Position numbers and translations under genes: made by a program | The notes under the pieces: generated by a model | Told to the model about the DNA's origin: nothing | The model's database searches: none | What the model saw: only the letters and a program-made list of their open reading frames with translations | DNA from: a bacterium | GTDB lineage: Bacteria; Hinthialibacterota; Hinthialibacteria; OLB16 | Reading direction: 5' to 3' | Length of the DNA stretch: 64,000 bases | Assembly: GCA_022072055.1 (NCBI GenBank) | Contig: JAJVIK010000008.1 | Coordinates: 232,111-296,110 of the forward strand | Shown here: piece by piece, positions 36,274 to 44,617 of the stretch | Position numbering within the stretch: position 1 is the stretch's first letter | Layout: each line of letters starts with the position of its first letter

Positions 36274-36587
36274 GCCGGGGAGATTAGGAGATGCCCCGCC
36301 ATCCGACAACCGCAGGCCCACCGGCTCCCGCCCATCGTGGGGCAAGGCCGCTGCTGGAACGAGCGGGGGGGGGGAGACCGAGCCGCGACCGTGAGGGAGC
36401 GGTCCAGTTCCCCACCTGCCAGCTCCCGCGCGCGGCTCGGACTCTTTCCCGCGCTCCCTCACGGTCACGGCTCGGACATCTCCTTCCACTCCCGCGCGGG
36501 GGAGAGATGACCAAGGACCTTTAGCGTCACCGGGCCAACGGTCTACCCGGCCCGGCCACCTCTCACTATCCTCCTCCCGGAATCGCC
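36274..36587. other. Divergent intergenic region with long inverted repeat
   Basis: No gene. It separates the prepilin peptidase operon (minus) from the DUF4230 gene (plus) and contains a G-run near 36365-36374 and the inverted repeat at 36378-36475. Any promoters for the two divergent genes should lie here. Confidence 0.6.
36378..36475. repeat. Long inverted repeat (24-bp arms)
   Basis: Left arm 36378-36401 and right arm 36452-36475 are inverted copies with a single mismatch in 24 bases. The core reads CGACCGTGAGGGAGCG on the left and CGCTCCCTCACGGTCA on the right. The 50-base loop is also GC-rich. Such arms match the style of dispersed palindromic elements in GC-rich environmental genomes; only this copy was seen here. 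Confidence 0.75.
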
Positions 36588-37307
36588 ATGGATAACCTGC
36601 TCGCCGGAATCCTTGTGGGGTGTCTGCTGTCCCTCTTCGCGTGGCTCGCCTTGCGCGGGATGATCCGCAAAGCCCCCAAGGAGAATCCGACCGAGGTTCG
36701 CGCCAACCTGGAAAGCCTGCGCGCGGTCGGGGAGCTTGTGGTCCTCAAGGTCTACACCCAACAGATTGTCACCCGCACGGATCACCTCTTCGGAGATTGG
36801 GGCGAGAAGTGGCTGCAGTGGCTGGTCTCCGCGAAGAAGACCGCGATGATCTTCGATTTCGTGGTCGATTTCCGTTATGACCTCAAGAGCCCTCTGTTTC
36901 GCCCCGAGGTCAGCGGGAATGACCGTATTCGCTTCACCATGCCCCCCTGTTTCTATGAAATCCAAATGAAGGACATTCGCATCTACGACGAAAAGGCCGC
37001 CGCGCTGGTGCCGCTGCTCCTCCCCGAGTGGATCGGGCAGATCTTCGGGGGCAAATTCTCGGAAAAGGAGAAGAACGCCCTGATCCGAGCGGCGCGCCAA
37101 GAGGCCGAGGGATTGGCCCGAGAGCTGACCCAGAAGATTCTCGGGGAGGTGCAACGCAGCGCGGAGGCCACCCTTCGTTCCATCGCGAGCGCCATGTGGT
37201 TCAAGGAGGCCGAGTTCGCGTTCAACGAGGGGCTTTCGATGCAGGGGACCGTGGACCTTTCTCCCATCGAAGCCACCGCGAAACAGGCGGTGGGACAGGG
37301 CGCGTAG
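36588..37307 (+). CDS. DUF4230 domain protein
   Basis: 239 residues. An N-terminal membrane helix (MDNLLAGILVGCLLSLFAWL) is followed by LESLRAVGELVVLKVYTQQIV, KKTAMIFDFVVDFRYDL and ...RIRFTMPPCFYEIQMKDIRIYDE: the DUF4230 pattern. A helical tail after residue ~150 (EKEKNALIRAARQEAEGLARELTQKIL) is typical. The function is unknown. It is a membrane-anchored protein whose main domain would face the periplasm or cytoplasm depending on topology. Confidence 0.85.
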   Translation: MDNLLAGILVGCLLSLFAWLALRGMIRKAPKENPTEVRANLESLRAVGELVVLKVYTQQIVTRTDHLFGDWGEKWLQWLVSAKKTAMIFDFVVDFRYDLKSPLFRPEVSGNDRIRFTMPPCFYEIQMKDIRIYDEKAAALVPLLLPEWIGQIFGGKFSEKEKNALIRAARQEAEGLARELTQKILGEVQRSAEATLRSIASAMWFKEAEFAFNEGLSMQGTVDLSPIEATAKQAVGQGA

Positions 37308-37382
37308 GCTCCCGGGCCCGCTGGATGCCCCGATGCCCCTGTCGGCTTGTCTCAAGTCCCCTCTCTGCCAGAATGAAGGGGT

Positions 37383-38234
37383 ATGACAAGCGACCGAATC
37401 ACCCCGGAATCCCTGCGCGCCCGAAAGGGCGGTTCGCCTCCCATCACGCTCCTGCCGGTTTATGACGCCACCTTCGCGCGATTGCTCGACCGCGCCGGAA
37501 TCGACATCCTGCTAGTGGGCGACACCCTGGGCCAACTGGTCCAGGGACGCGAGAACCCGCTCGCGGTGAGCGTGGAGGATGTGATCTATCACCTCCAGTG
37601 TGTGGGACGGGCGGCGCGGCGCGGGCTGCTGGTCGGCGACATGCCCTTTATGTCGTTCCAGATCAGTCCGGAGGAGGCGCTGCGGAACGCCGGGAAATTG
37701 GTCAAGGAAGGGGGGGCCCGCGCGGTTAAGCTCGAGGGCGGCGAACGCATCGCAGAGACGGTGAACGCCCTCACCCGCGCCGGAATCCCAGTCATCGGCC
37801 ATATTGGGGTCCAGCCCCAGTCGATGCTGATCACCGGGGAGATGCGCCTCAGCGCCGGCAAGGCGTTGGAGGATATCCGCCAACTGCTCCGGGATGCCCG
37901 CGCCATCGCCGAGGCGGGGGCCTTCGCGGTCGTGGTCGAGGCGGTCCCGAGAGAAGTCGGCAAGAAGGTCACCGAGTCCATTCCAATCCCAACCTTGGGG
38001 ATCGGCGCGGGTCCGGACTGCGATGGGCAAGTGCTGGTGACCCATGACCTCCTCGGACTGTTCACCGAATTCAAACCCAAGTTTGTGAAGCGGTACGCCC
38101 ATCTCGCCGAGACCATCGAGAAGGCGCTGGGGGAATTCCTCGCGGATGTTCGCGAGAAGCGCTTCCCTGATGAAGAACACTCCTATCACCTCAAGGACTC
38201 GTCGCTGCTCCTGGAGCTTGAACGGCTTCCATGA
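37383..38234 (+). CDS. panB: Ketopantoate hydroxymethyltransferase
   Basis: 283 residues. The conserved motifs are ITLLPVYDATFARLLDRAGID, LVGDTLGQLVQG, GLLVGDMPFMSFQ, VKLEGGERIAETV, GHIGVQPQS and GIGAGPDCDGQVLVTHDLLG. It uses methylene-tetrahydrofolate to convert 2-oxoisovalerate to ketopantoate in pantothenate and CoA synthesis. panC and panD are not adjacent. The stop overlaps the ATG of pgeF (ATGA). Confidence 0.97.
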   Translation: MTSDRITPESLRARKGGSPPITLLPVYDATFARLLDRAGIDILLVGDTLGQLVQGRENPLAVSVEDVIYHLQCVGRAARRGLLVGDMPFMSFQISPEEALRNAGKLVKEGGARAVKLEGGERIAETVNALTRAGIPVIGHIGVQPQSMLITGEMRLSAGKALEDIRQLLRDARAIAEAGAFAVVVEAVPREVGKKVTESIPIPTLGIGAGPDCDGQVLVTHDLLGLFTEFKPKFVKRYAHLAETIEKALGEFLADVREKRFPDEEHSYHLKDSSLLLELERLP

Positions 38235-39013
38235 CCCTCTTCCCCGCCCTTCTCCGGGAGCTCACCCCCGCGCGGGCGGCCTTTTCGGAACGCGACCCGG
38301 ACCTTCCCGGAATGGGCAACGCCTCGCTCGCCTTCGGGTCCAAAGAGGAGGCTCTCTGTGTCCGCGCGGGCATCCTCTCCCAGATCGGTCTCGACTTGGA
38401 GGCATTGGTCCTCGCGGAGCAGGTGCATGGGGATGTCATCCATCGCGCGCGATTCGGGGACCGTGGGCGCGGCTCCCTTTCCCAGGCAGACAGACTTCCC
38501 CCTGGAGATGGCTTGGTCACGGATGTTCCGGGTCTTGCGGTCGGAGTCTTGGTCGCGGACTGTTGTTGCATCCTGGTGGCGGACCGGGGCGGACGCGCGG
38601 TCGGGGCCTTTCATTCCGGCTGGCGTGGTACCGTGGCGGGGATCGCCGCTCGCGCCGTGGAAACCTTCGAGCGTGAGTTCAAGATCCTGCCCGACGAGCT
38701 CATGGCTTGGATCAGTCCGGCAATCTCTGTTCGGAACTACACGGTTGGAGCGGAGGTTTGGAACGCGGTCCGCGAGAGGTGGGGAACGGACCGTCTGCGA
38801 GAGGATCCGCTTCGTGTCGATCTTGCGGGACTCTGTCGAGACCAGATGGTCCAAGCGGGCCTGCCCGCGGCGGCCATCGAGGTCTGCGATGGTTGCACTT
38901 TGGAGTCCCCGAGGTGGTTTTCACACCGCCGGGGGGACCTCCCGGAAGGACGGATGCTTGGGGTCATCGCCCTTCCGGGGGTCGCCCCAACTGGCTCGCG
39001 CCGCGGGACTTAA
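38231..39013 (+). CDS. pgeF: Multicopper polyphenol oxidase-fold / PgeF family protein
   Basis: 260 residues. The family motifs are LVLAEQVHGDVIHRA, DGLVTDVPGLAVGVLVADCCCILVAD, AFHSGWRGTVAGIAARAVE and ISPAISVRNYTVGAEV. His/Cys ligands in QVHG, DCCC and HSGWRG are intact. The family (YfiH/PgeF) corrects mis-incorporated residues in peptidoglycan precursors and includes purine-nucleoside phosphorylase/adenosine deaminase members. It is coupled to panB by a four-base overlap. Confidence 0.92.
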   Translation: MTLFPALLRELTPARAAFSERDPDLPGMGNASLAFGSKEEALCVRAGILSQIGLDLEALVLAEQVHGDVIHRARFGDRGRGSLSQADRLPPGDGLVTDVPGLAVGVLVADCCCILVADRGGRAVGAFHSGWRGTVAGIAARAVETFEREFKILPDELMAWISPAISVRNYTVGAEVWNAVRERWGTDRLREDPLRVDLAGLCRDQMVQAGLPAAAIEVCDGCTLESPRWFSHRRGDLPEGRMLGVIALPGVAPTGSRRGT

Positions 39014-39046
39014 CACGATTCCTTCGGCGAGCAGGTTTGAAAAAGA

Positions 39047-39101
39047 GGCCCGGCGCCGCCTCGCCTAGGCGCCGTTTGGGTACGGCGCACGACGCCGGGC
39101 C
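39047..39101 (+). terminator. Nested hairpin structure after pgeF
   Basis: GGCCCGGCG (39047-39055) pairs with CGCCGGGCC (39093-39101). Inside it a second perfect stem, GCGCCGT around the loop TTGGGT with ACGGCGC, lies at about 39069-39088, preceded by the palindrome CGCCTAGGCG. No T-run follows, so it is not a classical intrinsic terminator. It may be a transcript end, a structured leader or a repeat. Confidence 0.45.
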
Positions 39102-39339
39102 AAGAAGATCGCGGAGAGCGTGGGACCGTGAAACCCGGCTGGCCATGCACCCCGCGACGCCGCCTAAGAGCAGAGGGTGTGCCACAAGCGGCGTGCATCC
39201 CCAGGACATCTCCGCCGCAACGACAGACAGACGGGAAAACAAGGCGTTTTTCACACAGACAGGTCCATGCACGCCACTCTGGAGTGCCAAGACCATGAGG
39301 TTTGGAGTGTAATGGCTCATTTGAATGCGTATTGTTTCA

Positions 39340-39362
39340 TATCGTGTCGGATCGATACGATA
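39340..39362. promoter_or_regulatory. Inverted repeat, possible operator upstream of argD
   Basis: TATCGTGTC and GATACGATA form 9-base arms (one mismatch) around GGATC, 155 bases before the argD start. It resembles an operator for a dimeric regulator. The regulator is unknown and the site does not match the E. coli ARG box pattern closely. Confidence 0.4.
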
Positions 39363-39516
39363 CAAGTCAGTCCCAGATTGGACTTCCGGATGGGTGGAGA
39401 TTCCCTTCCCACTCCGGGAGGTTCGATCCCTGGTTTGACCTTTCTCGCCGTTGCGCCTCCACAGCGTGTGAAGTATCCTTCCCCTTTCCCCTTTTCACTT
39501 GTTTGGAGAATTTGAG

Positions 39517-40746
39517 ATGCCCGGACCGGAGCTGGCGGATATATCCACCGAGGAGTTGGACGGTTTAGCGGAGCGTTACCTCGCGCCGAACTATGGGAAA
39601 CGGATTGGGTTGCCGATCGCCCTGATCCGGGGAAGCGGGTGTTGGGGGTACACGCCGGAAGGAGACAAGTATCTCGATTTTCTGGGCGGGATCGCGGTGT
39701 GTGTCCTGGGGCACTGTCACCCCGCGGTGACTCGCGCCATCGCGGATCAAGCCGAGAGGCTCCTGCATGCCTCCAATCTGTTCCTCACCGAACCGCAGGT
39801 TCGCCTCGCGCAAATGCTTGTCGAGCACTCTTTCGCCGAACAGGCGTTCTTCTGCAATAGCGGCGCGGAGGCGAATGAAGCCGCTCTCAAGCTCGCCAAG
39901 AAGATCGCGCAGGACCGCGGCGAGACCCAGCGCTATGAGGTGGTGAGTCTTCAAGATTCATTCCATGGTCGCACCATCGCCACGCTCTCGGCGACCGGCC
40001 AGACCAAGCTCCAGGAAGGCTTTAAGCCACTCTTGCCGGGGGTCAACTATCTCCCCATCAACGATGTCCAGGCCGCGCACGAGTTGATCGGCGAGCGCAC
40101 CTGCGCGGTGATTGTCGAGCCGATTCAAGGAGAATCGGGAGTGCGCCCGGTCGGCGAAGAGTATCTGCGGATGCTCCGCGAGCTCTGCACCGAACGCGGC
40201 GCGGCGCTGATCCTCGATGAGATTCAGTCTGGGATGGGGCGAACCGGAAAGCTCTTCGCCTTCGAACACGCCGGAATCGAGCCGGACATTGTGACCCTGG
40301 CCAAGGGTTTGGGGAATGGCATGCCCATCGGCGCCATGCTCGCCAAACGCGAGACCATGTCGCATCTCTCTCCGGGAAGCCACGGCAGCACCTTCGGGGG
40401 AAATCCGGTGGCCTGCGCCGCGGCGCTGGCCACCCTCGAGACCCTGTTCGAAGAGAACCTGATGGAGCGTGTCCAAGAGCTCTCCGAGCATCTGTTCCGT
40501 CAACTCAAGGAGCTCCGCAAGGCCTTTCCCAAACGGATCCGCGAGATTCGCGGACTGGGCCTCATGGTCGGAGTGGAACTGGATGAGGCGGCAAGTGTCC
40601 ACCGGGCGCTGCTCGAGCGTGGAATTCTCACCAATTGCGTGCGCGGAAAGACCATTCGCCTGCTTCCCCCCTTCATCATCACGCGGGCTGAGATTGATCT
40701 TTTCATCGGGGAGCTGCGCGCGATCCTCGCGGAGGAGGAATCGTGA
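39517..40746 (+). CDS. argD: Acetylornithine aminotransferase
   Basis: 409 residues from the ATG at 39517, with GGAGA eight bases upstream (an in-frame TTG at 39499 is less likely). Class III aminotransferase: GSGCWGYTPEGDKYLDFLGGIAV, FCNSGAEANEAALK, QDSFHGRTIATLS, LDEIQSGMGRTGK and the PLP Lys in TLAKGLGNGMPIGAML. It makes N-acetylornithine in arginine synthesis and may also serve lysine/succinyl-diaminopimelate synthesis. It is coupled to argF by a GTGA overlap. Confidence 0.95.
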   Translation: MPGPELADISTEELDGLAERYLAPNYGKRIGLPIALIRGSGCWGYTPEGDKYLDFLGGIAVCVLGHCHPAVTRAIADQAERLLHASNLFLTEPQVRLAQMLVEHSFAEQAFFCNSGAEANEAALKLAKKIAQDRGETQRYEVVSLQDSFHGRTIATLSATGQTKLQEGFKPLLPGVNYLPINDVQAAHELIGERTCAVIVEPIQGESGVRPVGEEYLRMLRELCTERGAALILDEIQSGMGRTGKLFAFEHAGIEPDIVTLAKGLGNGMPIGAMLAKRETMSHLSPGSHGSTFGGNPVACAAALATLETLFEENLMERVQELSEHLFRQLKELRKAFPKRIREIRGLGLMVGVELDEAASVHRALLERGILTNCVRGKTIRLLPPFIITRAEIDLFIGELRAILAEEES

Positions 40747-41678
40747 GCCGGGGACCCTGGAAAGGAAGAGATTTCCTCTCGATCCTGGACCTGGATCGCG
40801 AGGATGCCTTGGCGCTGCTCGAACTGGCGGATCAGGTCAAGCGCGCGCCCGCGGAGTTCTCCGGGGCGCTCGCCACGAAGGTCGCGGTCTTGCTTTTCGA
40901 GAAACCCTCCCTGCGCACGCGGGTCACTTTCGAGGTCGGGATGACCAGCCTGGGCGGGAGCGCGATCTATCTGGCGCGTGACCAAGTCGGCATGGGGGAG
41001 CGCGAACCGGCCTGTGATGTGGCGCGCAACCTGGACCGCTGGGTGCATGCGATTGTGGCCCGAACCTATTCGCACGCGACCATCGAGGAGCTCGCGCGCG
41101 AGGCGGAGATTCCGACCATCAACGCCCTTTCGGACCGTGAACACCCCTGCGAGGCGCTCGCGGATTTCCAGACCATTCGCGAGTGCTTTGGGGAGGAGGC
41201 GGTGACCCTGACCTATGTGGGGGATGGCAACAATGTGTGCCATTCGCTGCTGCTCCTGGGGGGCATGTTGGGATATGAGGTCCGGGTGGCCTGCCCCCTG
41301 GGCTATGAGCCGGCGGAGGACATCACGCGCGAGGCGGAGCGTTTGGCTGCTGAGTCCGGAGGACGGATCGTGGTGGGGCATGATCCCAGGGAACTCGCGC
41401 GGGGCGCGCGGGTGCTCTACACCGATGTCTGGACCAGCATGGGACAGGAGGAGGAGACTCAGCGGCGGCGCGCGGATTTCAGCGGCTTCCAGGTCAACCA
41501 GGGATTGCTGAGCCTAGCCGCCAAAGGGGCGCGGGTGATGCACTGCCTGCCGGCGCACCGGGGAGAGGAAATCTCGGCGGAGGTCATGGAAAGCCCGGCG
41601 GCAGTCCTTTACGATCAAGCCGAGAACCGTCTCCATTCCCAGAAGGCGCTGCTCCTCCGCATCCTAGGAGGCGTGTGA
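40743..41678 (+). CDS. argF: Ornithine carbamoyltransferase
   Basis: 311 residues from the GTG at 40743 (overlaps the argD stop). The carbamoyl-phosphate motif is EKPSLRTRVTFEVGM, a Leu variant of the usual STRT. HPCEALADFQTI, DVWTSMGQEEE and MHCLPAHRGEEIS are the ornithine-binding and catalytic segments. It makes citrulline from ornithine and carbamoyl phosphate. This is an OTCase, as the HCLPAHRG motif shows, not an aspartate or acetylornithine carbamoyltransferase. Confidence 0.96.
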   Translation: MSRGPWKGRDFLSILDLDREDALALLELADQVKRAPAEFSGALATKVAVLLFEKPSLRTRVTFEVGMTSLGGSAIYLARDQVGMGEREPACDVARNLDRWVHAIVARTYSHATIEELAREAEIPTINALSDREHPCEALADFQTIRECFGEEAVTLTYVGDGNNVCHSLLLLGGMLGYEVRVACPLGYEPAEDITREAERLAAESGGRIVVGHDPRELARGARVLYTDVWTSMGQEEETQRRRADFSGFQVNQGLLSLAAKGARVMHCLPAHRGEEISAEVMESPAAVLYDQAENRLHSQKALLLRILGGV

Positions 41679-41684
41679 GGCGTC

Positions 41685-41792
41685 ATGGAGCCGCATCGGC
41701 CCAAGCGAACCTTCTTGCGCCTGCTGTGGTTGACCTTCTACACGGCCTGCCTGTATCTGTACATCAAAATTGCCGGGATGCTGAAGGCTTGA
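41685..41792 (+). CDS. Very small membrane protein
   Basis: 35 residues (MEPHRPKRTFLRLLWLTFY to GMLKA) starting at the ATG at 41685, seven bases after argF, with GAGG four bases upstream and GGAGG a little further. It has a basic N-terminus and one membrane helix (LRLLWLTFYTACLYLYIKIA). A small one-helix protein is plausible at this spacing, but codon evidence in 35 residues is weak. Confidence 0.45.
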   Translation: MEPHRPKRTFLRLLWLTFYTACLYLYIKIAGMLKA

Positions 41793-41824
41793 TTCGTTCA
41801 ATGCCCATTCCGGGAAAGAGGGTC

Positions 41825-41856
41825 TTGACGGGTGTTGTTAAGAGGTATACAGTATA
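41825..41856 (+). promoter_or_regulatory. marR promoter with operator
   Basis: TTGACG at 41825-41830 is a -35 box and TATACA at 41846-41851 a -10 box (15-base spacer). Overlapping the -10, positions 41835-41856 match the site downstream of the marR gene at 20 of 22 bases (shared core TTGTTAAGAG...ACAGTATA). The MarR product would bind here and repress its own gene. Confidence 0.7.
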
Positions 41857-41868
41857 GATCAGAATGAA

Positions 41869-42363
41869 GTGCGGGCATTGACCATGGGACTCCGCGAGGA
41901 GCTCGGGCTCCCCAATCCAATCCGGAATCATCCCCACGAGGCGGCGCTCTCGGTTGTCCTCACCAGCGACCTTCTGAACAAAGAGGCCGACCGCCTGCTT
42001 CGCCGTTTCGGTCTGACCGAGGCTCAATTCAACGTGCTGATGCTCCTCGGTCACCAAGCGGGCCCCGAAGGGCTTTCCCAAACAGAAATCAGTCGATTCC
42101 TCCTTGTCAATCGAGCCAATGTGACCGGCCTCGTGGATCGGATGGAGCAGAGCGGTCTGATCGCTCGCACGACCACCCCCGGAGACCGGCGCCTGAAACG
42201 GATACGCATGACACGCAAGGGGAAAGAGGCGCTCTCCAAGGCGGAGGCGGCTTACTTCGGGCGCATCCAGGAGACCTTTGGCGAGATGGGCGAAGTCGAG
42301 CGCAGGGGGCTGATACGCGCCCTGGAGCGCATCCGGAGGCTGCTGCGCCGGAGCGCGGATTGA
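41869..42363 (+). CDS. MarR family transcriptional regulator
   Basis: 164 residues if started at the GTG at 41869; an ATG at 41884 gives 159. Neither has a clear Shine-Dalgarno, and the predicted transcript start is only about ten bases before the GTG, so a near-leaderless mRNA is possible. The winged helix reads LTEAQFNVLMLLGHQ, LSQTEISRFLLVNRANVTGLVDRMEQSGLIAR and DRRLKRIRMTRKGKEAL. Twin operator-like sites on both sides suggest it controls itself and the radical SAM gene 115 bases downstream. Its ligand is unknown. Confidence 0.93.
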   Translation: MRALTMGLREELGLPNPIRNHPHEAALSVVLTSDLLNKEADRLLRRFGLTEAQFNVLMLLGHQAGPEGLSQTEISRFLLVNRANVTGLVDRMEQSGLIARTTTPGDRRLKRIRMTRKGKEALSKAEAAYFGRIQETFGEMGEVERRGLIRALERIRRLLRRSAD

Positions 42364-42377
42364 TTCGCGCGGGACAT

Positions 42378-42406
42378 TTGTTAAGAGATAAACAGTATAC
42401 CTCTAA
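42378..42406 (+). promoter_or_regulatory. Second MarR operator, upstream of the radical SAM gene
   Basis: Positions 42378-42399 repeat the marR promoter site with two differences, and the site extends into CTCTAA, giving an imperfect palindrome TTAAGAG...CTCTAA. It lies 73 bases before the radical SAM ATG and just after the marR stop. Shared binding by the MarR protein is the natural reading. Confidence 0.7.
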
Positions 42407-42478
42407 CGTATCCGGGTTTGCCGCCGAATCGGGATCGGGAAGAGGACCTGGGAAGATGAGTTGGGAAAGGAGTGGGCC

Positions 42479-43867
42479 ATGAGAATCCTGTTGATCGCGC
42501 CCGCCGGCGGGTCCTGGCGGCATGTGGGAAAGAAGCGAGTGTTCAACGGCAAGACCTTTCGGTTCTCGCTGCTGAGTCTGTTGTCGGTGGCGGCGGAGAC
42601 ACCGAGCGATGCGGAGGTCCGGATTGTGGACGAGCAGATCGAGGATATTCCCTGGAGTGAACGCTTCGATCTGGTGGGGATCACCTGCATGACCGCGCTT
42701 GCGCCGCGCGCGTATGAGCTCGCCGACCGTTTCCGCTCCCTTGGAACTCCCGTTGTGCTTGGAGGAATGCATCCGACCTTTCTGCCTGAGGAAGCCCTGC
42801 GGCATGCCGATGCCGTGGTGGCGGGGGAGGCCGAGGGGGTCTGGCCGCGCGTGGTCGAGGCGGCTCGTGGGGGGCGTCCCTCTGGAGTCCACCGATCCGA
42901 GACACCCCCTGATCTGGCGGGACAGAGACGGGCCCCGCGGTCTCTTCTCGCCAGAAGGGGCTACGCCACCCTTCAGGCGGTCCAGGCCACTCGCGGGTGC
43001 CCCCACCGTTGCAACTTCTGCAGCGTCTCGGCGTTCCATGAGGGAAGGCAGCGTCAACGGCCGGTCGAGGAGGTGATTGCCGAGGTGGCGGACCTTCCCG
43101 AGCGCTCCTTCCTGTTCGTGGATGACAACTTGACCGCCGACCGGGAATACGCCGCAGCGCTGTTTGATGGGCTTGCTCCGCTTGGGAAGATCTGGATGAC
43201 CCAATCAACTCTGGCGTTGGCCGAGGACGGGGAGCTCTTGAGGCTCGCGGCGAAAGCCGGATGCATGGGGATCTTCGCGGGGCTGGAGACTTTTTCCGAG
43301 GAGAATCTCGAGGCTTCAGGAAAGAGTTTTCACAAGGCGGCCTACTACCGCGAGGCGGTGGCGACTCTTCATTCCCATGGAATCGGCGTCGAGGCGGGGA
43401 TTGTCTTCGGCTTTGAGGGGGACCGGCCGGATGTGTTCCGGAGGACACTGGATCTCCTGGATCATATCCAAGCGGACCTCATTCAGGTGTCGGTGTTTAC
43501 TCCGCTGCCGGGGACGCCAAGGTTTGAGGCGTTGCGGGATCGAATCTTGGATCATAACTGGGCGCACTACGATTTCCATCATGTCGTTTTTCAACCGCGC
43601 GGAATGTCAACCGAGGCGCTCCAGGCGGGACACGATTGGGTGACTCGCGAGTTTTATCGACCCAGTCGCATCGCGCGCCGTCTGGCCTGGAGAGCGCGTT
43701 GGCCAAACGGACTGATGACTCTTCCCTACGCGGCGGCGATGAACCTGGCGTATTATGGTCGAGTGCGGCGATGGGGTTTTCGTGGTTGGGATCCGGGGCG
43801 TGGGGAAGAAACGCTTCCCGCGGTTTCTGTTTCGGAGCTACCCCGAAGGTCCCCGGTTTCCGTTTGA
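42479..43867 (+). CDS. B12-binding radical SAM protein
   Basis: 462 residues from the ATG at 42479 with AAGGAG six bases upstream. Residues ~1-140 are a cobalamin-binding Rossmann domain (MRILLIAPAGG, LVGITCMTALAPRAYELADR, VVLGGMHPTFLPEEAL). The radical SAM core follows with the cluster motif TRGCPHRCNFCSV and VDDNLTADREYA, FAGLETFSEENL, GFEGDRPDVFRRTLDLL. The family includes methylases and ring-forming enzymes acting on lipids and natural products. The substrate is unknown. Control by the neighbouring MarR is suggested by paired operators. Confidence 0.92.
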   Translation: MRILLIAPAGGSWRHVGKKRVFNGKTFRFSLLSLLSVAAETPSDAEVRIVDEQIEDIPWSERFDLVGITCMTALAPRAYELADRFRSLGTPVVLGGMHPTFLPEEALRHADAVVAGEAEGVWPRVVEAARGGRPSGVHRSETPPDLAGQRRAPRSLLARRGYATLQAVQATRGCPHRCNFCSVSAFHEGRQRQRPVEEVIAEVADLPERSFLFVDDNLTADREYAAALFDGLAPLGKIWMTQSTLALAEDGELLRLAAKAGCMGIFAGLETFSEENLEASGKSFHKAAYYREAVATLHSHGIGVEAGIVFGFEGDRPDVFRRTLDLLDHIQADLIQVSVFTPLPGTPRFEALRDRILDHNWAHYDFHHVVFQPRGMSTEALQAGHDWVTREFYRPSRIARRLAWRARWPNGLMTLPYAAAMNLAYYGRVRRWGFRGWDPGRGEETLPAVSVSELPRRSPVSV

Positions 43868-43950
43868 GCCGAAGGTCTCATGGGGGTTGGCGCGCGAGAA
43901 AACCTTGACAGGCGGTGGAGTGGAGAAGTACTCTGGGGCGATTGACCTGG

Positions 43951-44026
43951 GCGGGAATAGCTCAGTTGGTAGAGCATCAGCTTCCCAAGCTGAGGGTCGC
44001 GGGTTCGAGCCCCGTTTCCCGCTCCA
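43951..44026 (+). tRNA. tRNA-Gly(CCC)
   Basis: 76 bases including an encoded CCA. Acceptor GCGGGAA pairs with TTCCCGC; the D arm has AGCTCAGTTGGTAGAGC, and the anticodon stem TCAGC/GCTGA encloses the loop TTCCCAA, so the anticodon is CCC. The T arm contains GGTTCGAGCC. The 3' 46 bases are duplicated at 62498-62543, and the intact gene marks the left end of the island. Confidence 0.96.
43981..44026 (+). repeat. attL: 46-bp tRNA-Gly 3' end
   Basis: The 46 bases from the anticodon loop to the CCA end of tRNA-Gly(CCC) occur again without mismatch at 62498-62543 in the same orientation. They diverge immediately on both sides. This is the classical footprint of tyrosine-integrase insertion into a tRNA gene. 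Confidence 0.9.
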
Positions 44027-44437
44027 CTGTTTCTAGTGTTTCCGGTGAGTTACGCGAGGCGAATCCTCCCTCCATCCCTCTCTCGGGTGAGCTGAGGGAT
44101 GAGCCTGATCCCTTGATTCGAATTCACATCATTTTGTTGGCATTTTCTCGACCTTTGGTCCCTGATAGCCATTTTCTGTTCGACCAGAAGTGCAATTCTG
44201 GTTCAATGCCCTCCGCCAATTCGACTGGAGTAGGAGTGTGCCAAAGTCGGGAATCCAGCTTTGGTGCCGGATCTGAAGATATCCTGTGCCACTAGTGCAA
44301 GTCACAGCGTTGGGGGCACCGCCAGACCAGAATCTCGGCGCTTTGGCATGGATGCTGCACATATACTCAGCAGAATTTTCGCGAAGGGCTCAGAAGAGGC
44401 GGTCACTCGAGGCGCATCCAATGAATGGAGGTCAGAC
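44027..44437. other. Island left end, gene-free
   Basis: No convincing gene. AGTGCAATTCT at 44189-44199 resembles the tandem 11-mer at the right end (62354-62375) and could be an integrase arm site. ATTTTGTTGGCATTTT at 44131-44146 matches 62620-62635 at 15 of 16 bases. The rest shows nothing recognisable. Confidence 0.5.
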
Positions 44438-44617
44438 ATGGCCGAGTCAAGTTCAACTCGCGCGAGAATTGAGGCCATCCAGATCACCCTCTACCGCACC
44501 CTCAAGTTGCGCGGCTATGAACCCATTGAGACCATTGTTTCCACTCTCCGACGCTACATCACCGACAACTTCACCCTCCCTCCCCTCCCTCCCGTCAATT
44601 CCCCTTCAGAAGTGTAA
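44438..44617 (+). CDS. Small hypothetical protein
   Basis: 59 residues from the ATG at 44438 with GGAGG about eight bases upstream. The sequence MAESSSTRARIEAIQITLYRT...YEPIETIVSTLRRYITDNF is mostly one amphipathic helical region with a proline-rich tail. Not recognised. A regulator-like helix bundle is possible, nothing firmer can be said. It is the first gene inside the island and reads toward the end of the large CHAT gene. Confidence 0.5.
   Translation: MAESSSTRARIEAIQITLYRTLKLRGYEPIETIVSTLRRYITDNFTLPPLPPVNSPSEV

Larger units (their letters stand above)
39014..39516. other. Gene-free region upstream of argD
   Basis: 503 bases without a convincing gene. It holds a nested GC-rich hairpin set at 39047-39101 and an inverted repeat at 39340-39362; the right part (39260-39480) is clearly more AT-rich. 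The argD promoter should lie here. Confidence 0.6.
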
